DNA of 64,000 nucleotides, taken from assembly GCA_031082425.1 (NCBI GenBank), contig JAVHLB010000001.1, forward strand, positions 1 through 64,000, in the 5' to 3' direction. A model generated the notes under the pieces. It searched no databases, was not told the DNA's origin, and saw only the letters and a list, made by a program, of their open reading frames with translations. A program made the translations under genes and the position numbers. Position 1 is the stretch's first letter. Every line of letters begins with the position of its first letter. The stretch comes from Candidatus Edwardsbacteria bacterium. Lineage in GTDB: Bacteria > Edwardsbacteria > AC1 > EtOH8. This document shows, piece by piece, positions 1 to 8,883 of this stretch.

Positions 1-609
1 CAGCAGCGTTAGATCCGGCAACTTAAGGCAGCCTATTATAGACCCGGCAAAAAATGCTGTGGCAGTTACGGCGCTCAGCAGCAAAACCACCGCCAATTTC
101 CGTGGAGTGGCCTGGTGGTGATATATATATATGATCCCGGCCGACAATAACAGGAAATTTATCAGGTACAGCAAAGAGGCCTTTTTATATTGACCATTGG
201 ACCGCCAGGCTTGGCCCAGATTTTCGGTTATCCCGATGCTGACAACAAACCACAGTAAAAAAAGGGCCATGGTTTTTATGGCCGATCCATACATCAAAAA
301 TGCAGCAAGAATGCAGACAATGGCTCCGGCCAGGGTGAAAATGATTCTTCCCATGAAAAAAGCCACCGTTGTCCTCCGGGGATCCTCCGCAATGGCTATC
401 TCCCTGGCGGCGACATCATGATTGATGAAATAGGAGATGGTGGTGGCCAGACTTACCAGGGCCAGAGCCTGGGGGATAATGGCAAAGTCCTGCGGCAATA
501 TGCTCCGGGCCATCAACAGATGAATGATGAAGCCGGAGGCCAGCGGTAAAACCACCGGGAAAAAGCTGTACAGGAACTGTTCCGCTCTATGTTTGGGGAA
601 AATCGTCAT
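1..609 (-). CDS. Wzx-type oligosaccharide flippase, C-terminal part outside window
   Basis: Open frame running off the left edge; start ATG at 609, about 203 residues visible. The translation is strongly hydrophobic with repeated membrane segments and begins MTIFPKHRAEQFLYSFFPVV, the layout of the MATE/polysaccharide-synthesis exporter families that flip lipid-linked oligosaccharides across the inner membrane. It starts one base after the stop of the upstream glycosyltransferase gene, so it is translated in the same operon. The gene at 8867-10153 is a second flippase-like protein, so the locus may export two products or this may be two joined loci. Family call is from topology and context rather than a catalytic motif. 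Confidence 0.75.
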   Translation of the reverse strand, partial: MTIFPKHRAEQFLYSFFPVVLPLASGFIIHLLMARSILPQDFAIIPQALALVSLATTISYFINHDVAAREIAIAEDPRRTTVAFFMGRIIFTLAGAIVCILAAFLMYGSAIKTMALFLLWFVVSIGITENLGQAWRSNGQYKKASLLYLINFLLLSAGIIYIYHHQATPRKLAVVLLLSAVTATAFFAGSIIGCLKLPDLTLL

Positions 610-610
610 T

Positions 611-1786
611 TTAAGACAACTGTCCGATTGAACCGTGTATTTCATCCAACATTTCCCTCAAACCAAAATCTTGCAGCACTTTTATAGCGCCGTTGCCTGC
701 GATCCTGTTGCGCATCGTTTTATCTGTCAATATATTTTCAACGGCCCCGGCCAATTGCTGATCATCTCCCGGAGGCACTGTCAGTCCATTCTCTCCGTTT
801 GTTATGATCTCTTCAACTGCCCCCCCCCTGGTGGCTATCACCGGAACCCCCAGGGCCATCGCCTCGATGATCACCCGGCCGAACGGTTCCGGTTCCACCG
901 AACAATGGACCAAAACATCCAATTGTTTCAATATGGGATATACATTTTCAAGATGCCCGGTAAAGATCACCCGTTTCTGCAGATCGTTGTTGACAACAAA
1001 ATTGTTCAGTTCCAGCCTGAATTCCCTTTCATCGAAAAGAGCCTCGCCAATGATAAGGAATTTGGCCCGCGGCATTTTATCGGCCAGAAGTTTGGCGGCC
1101 CGCAGAAAAACATCCTGCCCCTTCCACCGGGCAATTTGCCCCACCATCCCTATGAGCGGACCACCGCCGGAGCTTTTAATTACCCGCTGAATTTCGGCCG
1201 GCATTTCCCCGGCCGCCTTCTTTTGTATCGCCTGGGCATCGATGCCGTTATGGATCACCGACACTTTTCGGCCGCCAAACTGTCTGCCCACCGCTTCAGA
1301 AACAGCTATTATCTTATCCGGGATAAATGTCGCTGCCAATTGTACGACCCTTTTCGGCCTTGGTTGGATGGGGATATCCCTCATGTGCCATATCACCTTG
1401 ACTCCGGCCATTCTTCCCGCCAATCCCCCCAGAATGTGACTTTTCAGGGTGTTGGTATAGATCGCGCCGTATTTTCCCCGGCGCAGTATACCAGATATTT
1501 CAATCACCGTTTTTATGACGCTGCCTGCGCTTCGGATTATCTTAAAAGGATGTTTTTGAAAATCATTTTTGTTGATATATAATAATCGTTCCGGCAGTGA
1601 TATTTCTATGGTCCCTATTCCGATATCGTTTACCCGTTTTACCAGCCTGCTGCCCTGGACGGTCAGCAGGCGATAATCCATCGCTTTGTTTTTCAACCCC
1701 TGCAAAATATCCAGCAGACTGTATTCCGCCCCGCTGATGATAGGCGAGTGGTCGAAGAACAGGATTTTTGTTTTTCCGGGCGTCAT
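611..1786 (-). CDS. Glycosyltransferase family 4 (GT4)
   Basis: 391 residues. Probably a retaining GT-B sugar transferase of the cytoplasmic membrane face that adds a sugar to a lipid-linked glycan. N-terminal part has ISGAEYSLLDIL as the acceptor-side fold; C-terminal part carries the EPFGRVIIEAMALG signature near residue 300 (E-x7-E of GT4) and a following GG. The reading frame stays open upstream to 2107 but that extension is low-complexity shadow of the previous gene. The ATG at 1786 gives a 4-base ATGA overlap with the GT9 gene, so I use that start. Donor and acceptor cannot be read from the sequence. Confidence 0.85.
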   Translation of the reverse strand: MTPGKTKILFFDHSPIISGAEYSLLDILQGLKNKAMDYRLLTVQGSRLVKRVNDIGIGTIEISLPERLLYINKNDFQKHPFKIIRSAGSVIKTVIEISGILRRGKYGAIYTNTLKSHILGGLAGRMAGVKVIWHMRDIPIQPRPKRVVQLAATFIPDKIIAVSEAVGRQFGGRKVSVIHNGIDAQAIQKKAAGEMPAEIQRVIKSSGGGPLIGMVGQIARWKGQDVFLRAAKLLADKMPRAKFLIIGEALFDEREFRLELNNFVVNNDLQKRVIFTGHLENVYPILKQLDVLVHCSVEPEPFGRVIIEAMALGVPVIATRGGAVEEIITNGENGLTVPPGDDQQLAGAVENILTDKTMRNRIAGNGAIKVLQDFGLREMLDEIHGSIGQLS

Positions 1787-2811
1787 CTGCCTGCGCTCGC
1801 CATTTCCCGGGCCGCCTCCAGAACCGTGCTCACTGGAATGTCCAGGCATCTTTGAACCACCCATTTGCACCTCAGCCCGCGGGCCGGATCGTAGCATGGC
1901 CCGCAATCGGTTGGTTTTTTTATGATCCGGACGTGGGCGGCGCGGTGGCCGTATACTTCCGGATCCACCGGTCCGAATATCACCACCGTTGGCACGCCCA
2001 GGGCCGAAGCGCAGTGGGCCAGTCCGCTGTCGTTGGAGATAAAAAGCCCGCAGCTTTCGATCAGGGCCAGGGTGGTGCCAAAACTTTTGCCGCTTAGATA
2101 TCGGCAAGCTCTCGGGCCGATGCCCCGGGCCACCCGGCCAGCCAGACCGGCCTCCTCCGGGCCGCCGAAGATGATCAGCGGGTGTCCCTGGGCGGCCAGT
2201 TCCTTTCCCGCGGCAATAAACCTTTCCTCCGGCCAGCGCCTCAGAGCCATCCCCGATCCGGGATGGACCCCGATGACGGTCTTATCCCGGAATATATTGT
2301 TTTTATCAAGAAAATCCCCGGCCCGGGCCTGGTCCTGCGCCGGAGGGCGGAGGCCGAATTCCGGGACCTTGGCCTCTATGCCCAGTGGTTTCAAAAGCGC
2401 CATATTCCGGCTGATTATACTCCGGCCATTGCTTCCCGCCGACCGAACATCGAACAGGGCATTGGCATGTTTTTTTTCGCAGATCCGAATTCCCGCCCCG
2501 CTCAAAAAAGCCAGCAGCCCGCTGCGGTGGTTGGGGGCCGGGACTGCGGTGATAAAGATCTCCGGCTCTTGGTGCCGGATCATTTTTACCAGTGACCGTT
2601 TTCCCAGCAATCCCTGGTACCGGGGATCGTCCATCGCCATCCCGGCGAACCGGCGGTCGTCCCCCAGCAGACTGAGCATCACTTCTTTCTGGGCCAGGAC
2701 CGTGATGGTGCTCCCGGCCAGCTCCCGTCCGACGGCGTTGATCATTGGCAGGGCCATAACCATGTTCCCGATCCCGCCCCATACCAGGATCAGAACCCTG
2801 GAGGGCGGCAT
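1783..2811 (-). CDS. Glycosyltransferase family 9 (heptosyltransferase-like)
   Basis: 342 residues from the ATG at 2811, which follows the stop of the methyltransferase gene by one base and places the family's first beta strand (RVLILVWGGIGNMV) at the N terminus. Alternative starts are ATG 2829 and GTG 2865, both inside the previous gene. GT9 enzymes transfer heptose or related sugars from ADP-sugars to lipopolysaccharide. The HPGSGMALRRWPEERF stretch and the FISNDSGLAHCASALGVPTVVIFG stretch (split here by its SNDSGLAH core) are the usual GT9 donor-binding motifs. Substrate unknown; core or O-unit assembly is likely from the neighbours. Confidence 0.85.
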   Translation of the reverse strand: MPPSRVLILVWGGIGNMVMALPMINAVGRELAGSTITVLAQKEVMLSLLGDDRRFAGMAMDDPRYQGLLGKRSLVKMIRHQEPEIFITAVPAPNHRSGLLAFLSGAGIRICEKKHANALFDVRSAGSNGRSIISRNMALLKPLGIEAKVPEFGLRPPAQDQARAGDFLDKNNIFRDKTVIGVHPGSGMALRRWPEERFIAAGKELAAQGHPLIIFGGPEEAGLAGRVARGIGPRACRYLSGKSFGTTLALIESCGLFISNDSGLAHCASALGVPTVVIFGPVDPEVYGHRAAHVRIIKKPTDCGPCYDPARGLRCKWVVQRCLDIPVSTVLEAAREMASAGR

Positions 2812-2812
2812 C

Positions 2813-3826
2813 TTATCTTTCTTTACCATAAACGACCGGGGTCTTTTTGGCTGATGTTTTTTCACCGCTGTATATCAGCGGCAATCCCAGCAGATGCATC
2901 CCAAAATAAAATAATATCCTCTCCAGTATAAATTTAGCCCACTGATACTTATAAAGTTTGGCTATAAACCCGGCCAGATAATGAAATTTATGCCTGCCGG
3001 TGAAGCTGTCGGCCGTCAGCCTTTCCCTGATATTTGCCGGGAACCGGCAGCGGCCCTTGAAGCCCGATCTCTCCAGCGATCCTATCCAGGTGGAAATGCC
3101 GTAATGCTTTTCAACTATCCCCTCCGGACCCTCAAGCTGTCCGGTATTTTTCTGAAATGCTTCGGCCAGGCCCCGGACCGGTTCATTGATGATCTCCAGT
3201 CTCGCCCGGGATGCCATGGTCCGCGATATCTCCGCCAAACTGGAATCCAGGTCCCGGCTATGGTGCAGGGCGGCCGAGGCGAAAGCCAGGCTGAATACCT
3301 CATTGTTGAAAGGCAGCTGGTTGACATCGGCCAGCACCCGGTCAAAATAAACATCCTTATCAAAATGCTGACAACCCAGCTCCAGCTTATTGTCAGCCGA
3401 GATGTCTATGGCCACCGCCCGGTATCCCCTGCCGGCCAGCCCGGCCGTGGTCCAGCAGGTGCCGGCCCCCACATCCAGCGCCCAGCCCTGACCGGGGTCC
3501 AGGCGGAAAAGCAATTCCCGGCAGTTGGCCTCGGTATCCTGCCGGTAGGCGCTGTTCATGTGCCCGCGCCGGGCCAGCATTTCGGGGGGGGTGTCGCCCA
3601 GGACCTCCTTCGATCTTCTATATGCCCTGCGGGCCGCGCTTATCGAAGGATCGGCAAATACCAGGCAATTTAAAACGCCGTCTTTTATCAAATAGGTCAG
3701 GCCGCATCTGCGGCAGGATAATAGACCCTTGGTTATCTCCAGATCATCTTTGCTCTTTACTATCAGGTGGAGATCATCGGCCCCGCATTTGAGGCATTTC
3801 AATATTTCAATCAGCGCCGGTCTCAC
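2813..3826 (-). CDS. Class I SAM methyltransferase with N-terminal zinc-ribbon-like segment
   Basis: 337 residues from a GTG at 3826 that overlaps the upstream stop as GTGA; a GGAGGG ribosome site lies about 8 bases before it. Residues ~8-50 hold CLKCGADD and CRRCGLTYL, a Trm112-like four-cysteine ribbon often fused to methyltransferases of glycan loci. Residues ~120-230 are a Rossmann SAM domain with WALDVGAGTCWTTAGLAG as motif I and AIDIS as the acidic ribose-binding strand. The C terminus is hydrophobic and could touch the membrane. It probably methylates a sugar or a carrier-bound intermediate; the target is not visible. Confidence 0.8.
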   Translation of the reverse strand: MRPALIEILKCLKCGADDLHLIVKSKDDLEITKGLLSCRRCGLTYLIKDGVLNCLVFADPSISAARRAYRRSKEVLGDTPPEMLARRGHMNSAYRQDTEANCRELLFRLDPGQGWALDVGAGTCWTTAGLAGRGYRAVAIDISADNKLELGCQHFDKDVYFDRVLADVNQLPFNNEVFSLAFASAALHHSRDLDSSLAEISRTMASRARLEIINEPVRGLAEAFQKNTGQLEGPEGIVEKHYGISTWIGSLERSGFKGRCRFPANIRERLTADSFTGRHKFHYLAGFIAKLYKYQWAKFILERILFYFGMHLLGLPLIYSGEKTSAKKTPVVYGKER

Positions 3827-4725
3827 AAAGCACCCTCCCCTCTTATCACCGAGTGCCGGCCGGCCGGACCGAACCAGGCCAAGCGCCACAGTCTTCCAGC
3901 CAGCCACGGTTCCTTTCTTCCTCTGATATTTTTCCATCCCGAAACGTCCGGCACCTGCCCGAATTTATGTTCCCACATCCTGCCCCATTTTTGCCGGAAC
4001 ATCAACCGGGAGTGCTTCCAATGGAATTTCCACCACAGGGACACCCGGTCCCCGGCATAAATACCTGAGCGCCCGGCGAAATGGTAGAATACGGCATCTT
4101 TGCAGCGGATCATCTCCGGGGCCGGATCCAACAATGCGGCCCGGATGAAAAGATCCGGGTCGGAGGCCGAGCCGGGGTTGAAGCGTTCATCCAGTCCGGA
4201 TAATGCTTTCCAAAGCAAGGTGGGGATCAAAAAAGGGTAGTTGATCCCCGGTTCTGTTTTTTCTTTTTGACTTTGAATGGTTTGCAACGCCTGGGTGATA
4301 AAGTCGCCCCTTCTGAAATTGCCCGAAATATGGCCAAAATCCACTTTTTTATGGCAGGGCGGAACCTCGATCAGGCCTGGCTCCCAGACCGTGCCGCTGA
4401 TTATATGGCCGGGGCCGGCCGATGATAGCAGGGCTTCGTCCCAACCCGGAGCCGGCACCATGTCGTCGTTGCAAAGAAAAAGATATTCGCCGGAGGCCTG
4501 CTCTGCCGCCAGATTGGTGGCGGTGCAGAGCCCCTGCCGGTGTCCGGTCATGCTCACGGTAACCGGGCAATTGCGCAGGTAGTCCAGATAGTGGCTGTTA
4601 TGCCCGTCCAGGCCGATGACGACCTGATAATGCCTGCTTTTAAGGTATTCCGGCAGACAAAGCCTAAGAAATTCCAGATTCCTGAAGGAAGGAATAATGA
4701 CCGAGATTTTATATTTATAAGACAT
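3823..4725 (-). CDS. Glycosyltransferase family 2 (GT2)
   Basis: 300 residues, GT-A fold. N terminus YKISVIIPSFRNLEFLRLCL is the typical GT2 opening for nucleotide-sugar binding; GEYLFLCNDDMVPAPGW supplies the DXD-like NDD metal motif near residue 100. Such enzymes add single sugars to lipid-linked acceptors at the inner membrane. The start ATG at 4725 overlaps the end of the WbqC-family gene by 11 bases, and the stop overlaps the next gene by 4 bases, so translation is coupled through this part of the polysaccharide operon. Donor sugar unknown. Confidence 0.85.
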   Translation of the reverse strand: MSYKYKISVIIPSFRNLEFLRLCLPEYLKSRHYQVVIGLDGHNSHYLDYLRNCPVTVSMTGHRQGLCTATNLAAEQASGEYLFLCNDDMVPAPGWDEALLSSAGPGHIISGTVWEPGLIEVPPCHKKVDFGHISGNFRRGDFITQALQTIQSQKEKTEPGINYPFLIPTLLWKALSGLDERFNPGSASDPDLFIRAALLDPAPEMIRCKDAVFYHFAGRSGIYAGDRVSLWWKFHWKHSRLMFRQKWGRMWEHKFGQVPDVSGWKNIRGRKEPWLAGRLWRLAWFGPAGRHSVIRGEGAL

Positions 4726-5410
4726 CGGATTTGATGATCCTTTTCACCGCCTGCGGTCCGCAATTATACAGCATATCAATCATGGACAGTCCCGGCACGA
4801 ATTCCCCCCACAACTGGGGATAGGCTTGCGGGTAATAGGTGGCGAACCTTAGCTCTATCCCGGCCTCTTTGAACTTGTTCTGATCGAGATATTTTTTTCC
4901 GCCTGGTCCCGAAAGATATACCTGGGCCGACATTTTTTGGCAGATATCTATCAGCAGCTCGCTGGATTTTGAGCTGATATCCAGTTCGGATAGGTTTGTG
5001 AATTTCGGAGCGATATTCAGATCCGCGGCAATTGCTTTGGCCAATTCGGCATTGAGCAGGGATAATTTATCCCACTTTTTATCATAGGCCAGGTCGTTCA
5101 ACCGCTGGTAGTCTTCAAAATACGGGGCCTTGGAGTAAGATGATTCCAGGGTCCTTTGGTGGGTATTCTGCCAGCCGGACTCATTATCGATGTCCACATC
5201 CAAAATATCCTGATGGTAGCGCCCCTTTTTGAACACCGGCACCGACAGCCATTGGGGCTGGCCGCTGACCCCCTTTATCATGCAGCGGGCAGTATACGAG
5301 GTTCTGGAGTACTGCACGCTATCCAGGAACACGAAAGCATCGCAGCGGGCCATCTTGTAAAAGTATCCGGCCCAGGGGAGATAGTTGGGTTGATGGGCGG
5401 CTAATATCAT
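4715..5410 (-). CDS. WbqC family protein
   Basis: 231 residues, beginning MILAAHQPNYLPWAGYFYKM, the highly recognisable N terminus of the WbqC family (HQPNYLPWxGYF). WbqC-like proteins are found in O-antigen and other glycan loci and are thought to act in amino-sugar or acyl modification; the chemistry is not established. DSVQYSRTSYTARCMIKG and FVPGLSMIDMLYNCGP near the C terminus are further family hallmarks. It is the first gene of the left-hand operon block, with a 50-base gap plus a broken gene upstream, and overlaps the GT2 gene downstream. Confidence 0.85.
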   Translation of the reverse strand: MILAAHQPNYLPWAGYFYKMARCDAFVFLDSVQYSRTSYTARCMIKGVSGQPQWLSVPVFKKGRYHQDILDVDIDNESGWQNTHQRTLESSYSKAPYFEDYQRLNDLAYDKKWDKLSLLNAELAKAIAADLNIAPKFTNLSELDISSKSSELLIDICQKMSAQVYLSGPGGKKYLDQNKFKEAGIELRFATYYPQAYPQLWGEFVPGLSMIDMLYNCGPQAVKRIIKSDVL

Positions 5411-5459
5411 TTAATTACTAATTGCAAATTAATAATGACAACTATTTGAATTTGTCGAC

Positions 5460-5813
5460 TTAATTAGACTTTGTCTTTTTAATTATCGCCGTCATTATGG
5501 CGGCTAATTCGTTCACTTCTTTGAGCAAAACATCAATATCCCGGAGGATTCCTATGTTTACGCTGTTACAGAGGGCAAGCCAATATCTCGTTTCTCTAGC
5601 TTCTTTTCGGGCTATCGACATTTTTGATATAAAATCTGCTTTACTCTGGCCGGCCTGGGCTTCTTCAACATTTGCACCGATGGATGTTCCCGACCGAAAA
5701 AGCTGCCTTGCTATAAGCCTTTCAATATTCTGACCATTATCTATTGCTCGGCAAAACTTAATGATAGCGATAGCGAATTTAAAAGTTCATTCGCAAATAT
5801 CTTTCTTTTCCAT
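5460..5813 (-). pseudogene. Four-helix-bundle (23S rRNA intervening-sequence type) protein with one in-frame stop
   Basis: Reading the minus strand from ATG 5813 gives MEKKDICE, then TGA at 5789-5787, then an uninterrupted continuation TFKFAIAIIKFC ... SGTSIGANVEEAQAGQ ... KEARETRYWLALC to TAA at 5460. The SIGANVEEAQAGQS and EARETRYWL blocks identify the small four-helix-bundle family first seen in 23S rRNA intervening sequences. No frame change is needed: a single codon is a stop, consistent with CGA to TGA. Either a fresh nonsense pseudogene, or translation restarts downstream. Role of the family is unknown. It separates the PIG-L gene from the WbqC gene, filling a stretch that otherwise looks empty. 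Confidence 0.75.
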
Positions 5814-5850
5814 ATTTTGCACTTAGTAATTCGTAATTAATAATTCAGAT

Positions 5851-6480
5851 CTACCGTATCACCCACCTAATTACCTCGAAGGCCTCGGCAAAGGCGGCCC
5901 CGATCTGGGTCCCGCGGGTCTTGGCCAGGGCCCGGATGAACTCCTCGGTGGCATAGAAACGGTCCAGCTGCGACTGGTAGCACTTCAGGGCCCTGACCTT
6001 GGCCTGAATATGCTTTTCCTCCAGCAGGACGAAGGATTCGGTGTTGAAGGTCTTGTTGTTCCAGGGGATCTCGTAGCCCAGTATGGTCCGGTCCTTGAAG
6101 GCCCGAAACCCCTCCTGGGCAATGGTCAGATGATCCTGGTGGGTGTCGTTGAAGCAGGGCATCAATACCAGATCGGGACCTATTTTCTCCTTGAGGGCCA
6201 CCATATCCTCCAACAACGCCTGGCGGTGCTCGGGAAAATCCCTGACGCTGTAATCGTATACAAAACGATTCTTATCGGCTATTCCCAGGCTGTCCAGAGC
6301 GTCGTTCAGTTCGTTCTTGAGGGTGTCGGGATGGACACCGGGCGGCAGTGATTTCTCGGCCGAGGAAAAGGCCGCATAGCAGACCTCGGCCCCCTGCTCC
6401 AGCAGCCGGGCCATAAAGCCGCCGCAGCCGAATTCCCCATCATCGGTATGCGGCGCCAGCACCAGAGTTTTTTTAAACAT
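5851..6480 (-). CDS. PIG-L family N-acetyl sugar deacetylase
   Basis: 209 residues. LAPHTDDGEFGCGG at residues ~8-21 is the PHxDD zinc-binding motif of the PIG-L/LmbE family, and NDTHQDHLTIA near residue 115 supplies the third metal ligand (HxxH type). Members remove acetyl groups from N-acetylglucosaminyl compounds. Within this locus it probably deacetylates a nucleotide- or lipid-linked amino sugar, which other enzymes may then modify. It lies 19 bases after a GT4 gene in the same direction and before the broken four-helix-bundle gene. Length is normal for the family. Confidence 0.85.
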   Translation of the reverse strand: MFKKTLVLAPHTDDGEFGCGGFMARLLEQGAEVCYAAFSSAEKSLPPGVHPDTLKNELNDALDSLGIADKNRFVYDYSVRDFPEHRQALLEDMVALKEKIGPDLVLMPCFNDTHQDHLTIAQEGFRAFKDRTILGYEIPWNNKTFNTESFVLLEEKHIQAKVRALKCYQSQLDRFYATEEFIRALAKTRGTQIGAAFAEAFEVIRWVIR

Positions 6481-6499
6481 ATACCGCTCCTGTAAAATA

Positions 6500-7768
6500 T
6501 TAAGTCTTTAATCCCTGGTCAATGACGGATCGCCATTTGTCAGCGCAGCGATCTATGGCCAGGATCTCCTCTACCATTTTGAATCCGTTGCTGCGGTGTT
6601 TTTCATAATCCTTCAGCATTTCTTCTGCCCTGTCCGGCGGTTCCGGCTGATCGGGATCGACCACCAGCCCGCAACGGTATTTTTCAATCAGCCGGGCCAC
6701 CCCCTCCACATGCGGGGTGCAGATCACCGGCAGCCCGGCCGCCAGATATTCTCCCAGCTTGACCGACAGGCAGACCTTGGTGTTGGCAACTTTCCGCTCC
6801 AGGATCAGGCCGGCATCGCCCAAGGCCAGCATCTCCTCCAGTTCCGGCCCGACCGGGTGGTATATCCTGAAATCGTCAGAGCCCAGCCCCTCGCCAAGCA
6901 GAGCCTTTCTGATAGCCGGGCCGAAGGCGGCAGTCCCCGAAGCAACCACCAGAACAGCATCCGGCCTGACCTCTTTAAAACGCAACAAATATTTTCCCGC
7001 CAGGCCCCGGTCGCCGGGGGTGCCGAAGGAGCCCAGGTGCAGCAGAACGAAACGACCCCCCAGTCCGTATTTGGCCTTGGTTTTTTCCTTGTCCGGCAGC
7101 CTGATCTTGCCGGGATCCACACAGCAGGGGATCATTTCCACCCTGGCCCCTGGATAGATATCCAGAACATGCTCCACAAAAGGCTGGGAGACCACCAGGC
7201 AATATCGGGCCGAAGAGACAAGCTTCTTTTCCCAGCCCTTCCAGAAGAGATAATCGGGGGAATTAATTTCATACCTGCCGGCATTTACCGACTCCTCGGG
7301 ATACATCCCCCGCAGATCGAATAGGTATGGGATATTGGATATCCTTTTGGCCCACCAGGCCAGCAGGGCCGCCGGATAACTCCGGGCGATCATCAGATCC
7401 GGTTTCAAGAACGCCAGTTTGAAGATCAGCCGGGGAAGGGCAGCGGCAATAAATAAAGCCGTTTCATTTTTCCTCAGATTGAACTGCCGGGGCAACAACG
7501 GAAATCCCGCCAGGGATGTCCGGTACTTGACGCCCTTCGAGGCTAAATTTGACCGCAGAGTTTTATTTTGATTGGAATTCTTGACATATTGCCGCCAAGG
7601 GTTCCGGCGGCCCAAATAGAAAGCCAACGGGATAACCGATAGGAAGGACAACTGCCACCGGCCGTTTGACAGATTCCGAGCCCTGACCAGGGGATCGAAA
7701 AACTGGGTCTCTATCAGCCGGGACCGGAAGGGAGCCTCGATGGCGGTAAGGGCCAAGACTTTCTTCAT
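6500..7768 (-). CDS. Glycosyltransferase, GT4-like
   Basis: 422 residues from ATG 7768, which overlaps the radical SAM stop as ATGA; the frame is open further upstream (to 7921) but that part is shadow. GT-B layout: the N-terminal half contains IARSYPAALLAWWAKR and PYLFDLRGMYPEES, typical of GT4-like transferases; the C-terminal half has LGSFGTPGDRGL and KLGEYLAAGLPVICTPHVEG, the donor-binding region with a glutamate in the GEYLAAGLPV helix. Sugar transfer at the cytoplasmic face is likely. Donor and acceptor are unknown. It is translationally coupled to the radical SAM gene, so their products may act on the same intermediate. Confidence 0.8.
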   Translation of the reverse strand: MKKVLALTAIEAPFRSRLIETQFFDPLVRARNLSNGRWQLSFLSVIPLAFYLGRRNPWRQYVKNSNQNKTLRSNLASKGVKYRTSLAGFPLLPRQFNLRKNETALFIAAALPRLIFKLAFLKPDLMIARSYPAALLAWWAKRISNIPYLFDLRGMYPEESVNAGRYEINSPDYLFWKGWEKKLVSSARYCLVVSQPFVEHVLDIYPGARVEMIPCCVDPGKIRLPDKEKTKAKYGLGGRFVLLHLGSFGTPGDRGLAGKYLLRFKEVRPDAVLVVASGTAAFGPAIRKALLGEGLGSDDFRIYHPVGPELEEMLALGDAGLILERKVANTKVCLSVKLGEYLAAGLPVICTPHVEGVARLIEKYRCGLVVDPDQPEPPDRAEEMLKDYEKHRSNGFKMVEEILAIDRCADKWRSVIDQGLKT

Positions 7769-8883
7769 CCCAGGACCCTCATCCGATAACAGTCCACACA
7801 GATGGGAAACAGGTTTTCCTCCGCCAGTCTTTTGCGGAAATTCCTGAAACCCGGTGAATTCCAGGCCTCGGCAAGCTTTACCTGCCGGAGATCTCCGAAG
7901 CTCTGCCGGAAATGCTGGCAATGTATCAGCCGGCCCGAAGGGTCCACTCTTACGGTATCCATGGCCCCGCAGGTCAGCCGGCGTTTCTTTCTGATGCTGC
8001 CGTCCCGGATACTCGGGTAATTCGCCAGAAACCCTTCCGGGCTGGTGCTGGTCCTCATGCCGAAGCTTCGGCCCCTGGCCAGCCCCTTTTTCAGGTCGTC
8101 GAGCAGCACATCGGCAGGGGTCCGGTACTCCAGCTCCGGCTTCGAGGTTATGCAGACATCCTTTTCATCCATCCCGGACAAACGGACCGTCTCTTCTATG
8201 TCGGTTCGGCTGTGGTTGACGATCAATGAAAGATCCATCGATCTTACTTCAAGATCGTTCAGCAGTTCTATCAGCTCCCCCAGCTTTTCCCGATTGCTGT
8301 CCAGGATCAGGATGCTTACCGTCACCGGCAGTCCGGCCTGCACCGCCAGCTCTATGCCCCGGCGGGCCCGGTTGAAGACATCTTTCCCCGGGCGTATCCG
8401 GTCATCAACGCCCGCCACTCCTTCCAGTGAGGCCCCGAAACTTCTGATACGACACCTATGTCTGGACCAGGTCTTGATCCTCGCTTCGTCCAGCAGAGTG
8501 GAATTGGTCTGGACCGAAACATCCAGGCCCAGCCCCACTGCCGCTTTCATCAGATCCTCCAGGTCGGCTCTGACAAACGGCTCCGAGCCGATGAACCCGA
8601 TGATCCGGAAACCATGCTGTCTTTTCAGTCCTTTTATGAATTCGACCGCAGCCCCTGTGTCCATCTCCTGGCAGGAGCCCTCGGTGTGATGCTGCCGGTG
8701 GCAGCACATGATGCACGACAGATTGCAGCGCTGGGTGGGTTCGAACACCAGCCCCCTGGGCAGCGGTATTTTCCCGCCATCCAACGCCAGCTGCCGGAGG
8801 GCCTCCACCCGCCGTGTCTGCAGTTTCCGCCTGACGGCATTCAGGGGAGGACTGTTTTTTATTATATCAATCGGCGATCTCAT
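7765..8883 (-). CDS. Radical SAM protein with C-terminal Cys-rich (SPASM-like) region
   Basis: 372 residues. RCNLSCIMCCHRQ at residues ~53-65 is the CxxxCxxC [4Fe-4S]-SAM motif; IIGFIGSEPFVR is the usual GGEP-like strand (here GSEP). The C terminus has CGAMDTVRVDPSGRLIHCQHF and FPICVDCYRM, fitting an auxiliary iron-sulfur cluster. Embedded between a flippase gene (17-base overlap) and a glycosyltransferase gene (4-base overlap), it most likely modifies a sugar or lipid-linked precursor rather than a peptide, as no small ORF with a good ribosome site is seen beside it. Exact reaction cannot be told. Confidence 0.85.
   Translation of the reverse strand: MRSPIDIIKNSPPLNAVRRKLQTRRVEALRQLALDGGKIPLPRGLVFEPTQRCNLSCIMCCHRQHHTEGSCQEMDTGAAVEFIKGLKRQHGFRIIGFIGSEPFVRADLEDLMKAAVGLGLDVSVQTNSTLLDEARIKTWSRHRCRIRSFGASLEGVAGVDDRIRPGKDVFNRARRGIELAVQAGLPVTVSILILDSNREKLGELIELLNDLEVRSMDLSLIVNHSRTDIEETVRLSGMDEKDVCITSKPELEYRTPADVLLDDLKKGLARGRSFGMRTSTSPEGFLANYPSIRDGSIRKKRRLTCGAMDTVRVDPSGRLIHCQHFRQSFGDLRQVKLAEAWNSPGFRNFRKRLAEENLFPICVDCYRMRVLG

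Noticed and set aside
1787..2107. N-terminal extension of the GT4 protein at 611-1786
   Set aside because: The extension is Gly/Pro/Arg-rich shadow of the GT9 gene; the ATGA overlap gives a standard GT4 N terminus.
7765..8883. RiPP role for the radical SAM protein in the polysaccharide locus
   Set aside because: No short peptide gene with a ribosome site is adjacent and both flanks overlap glycan genes.
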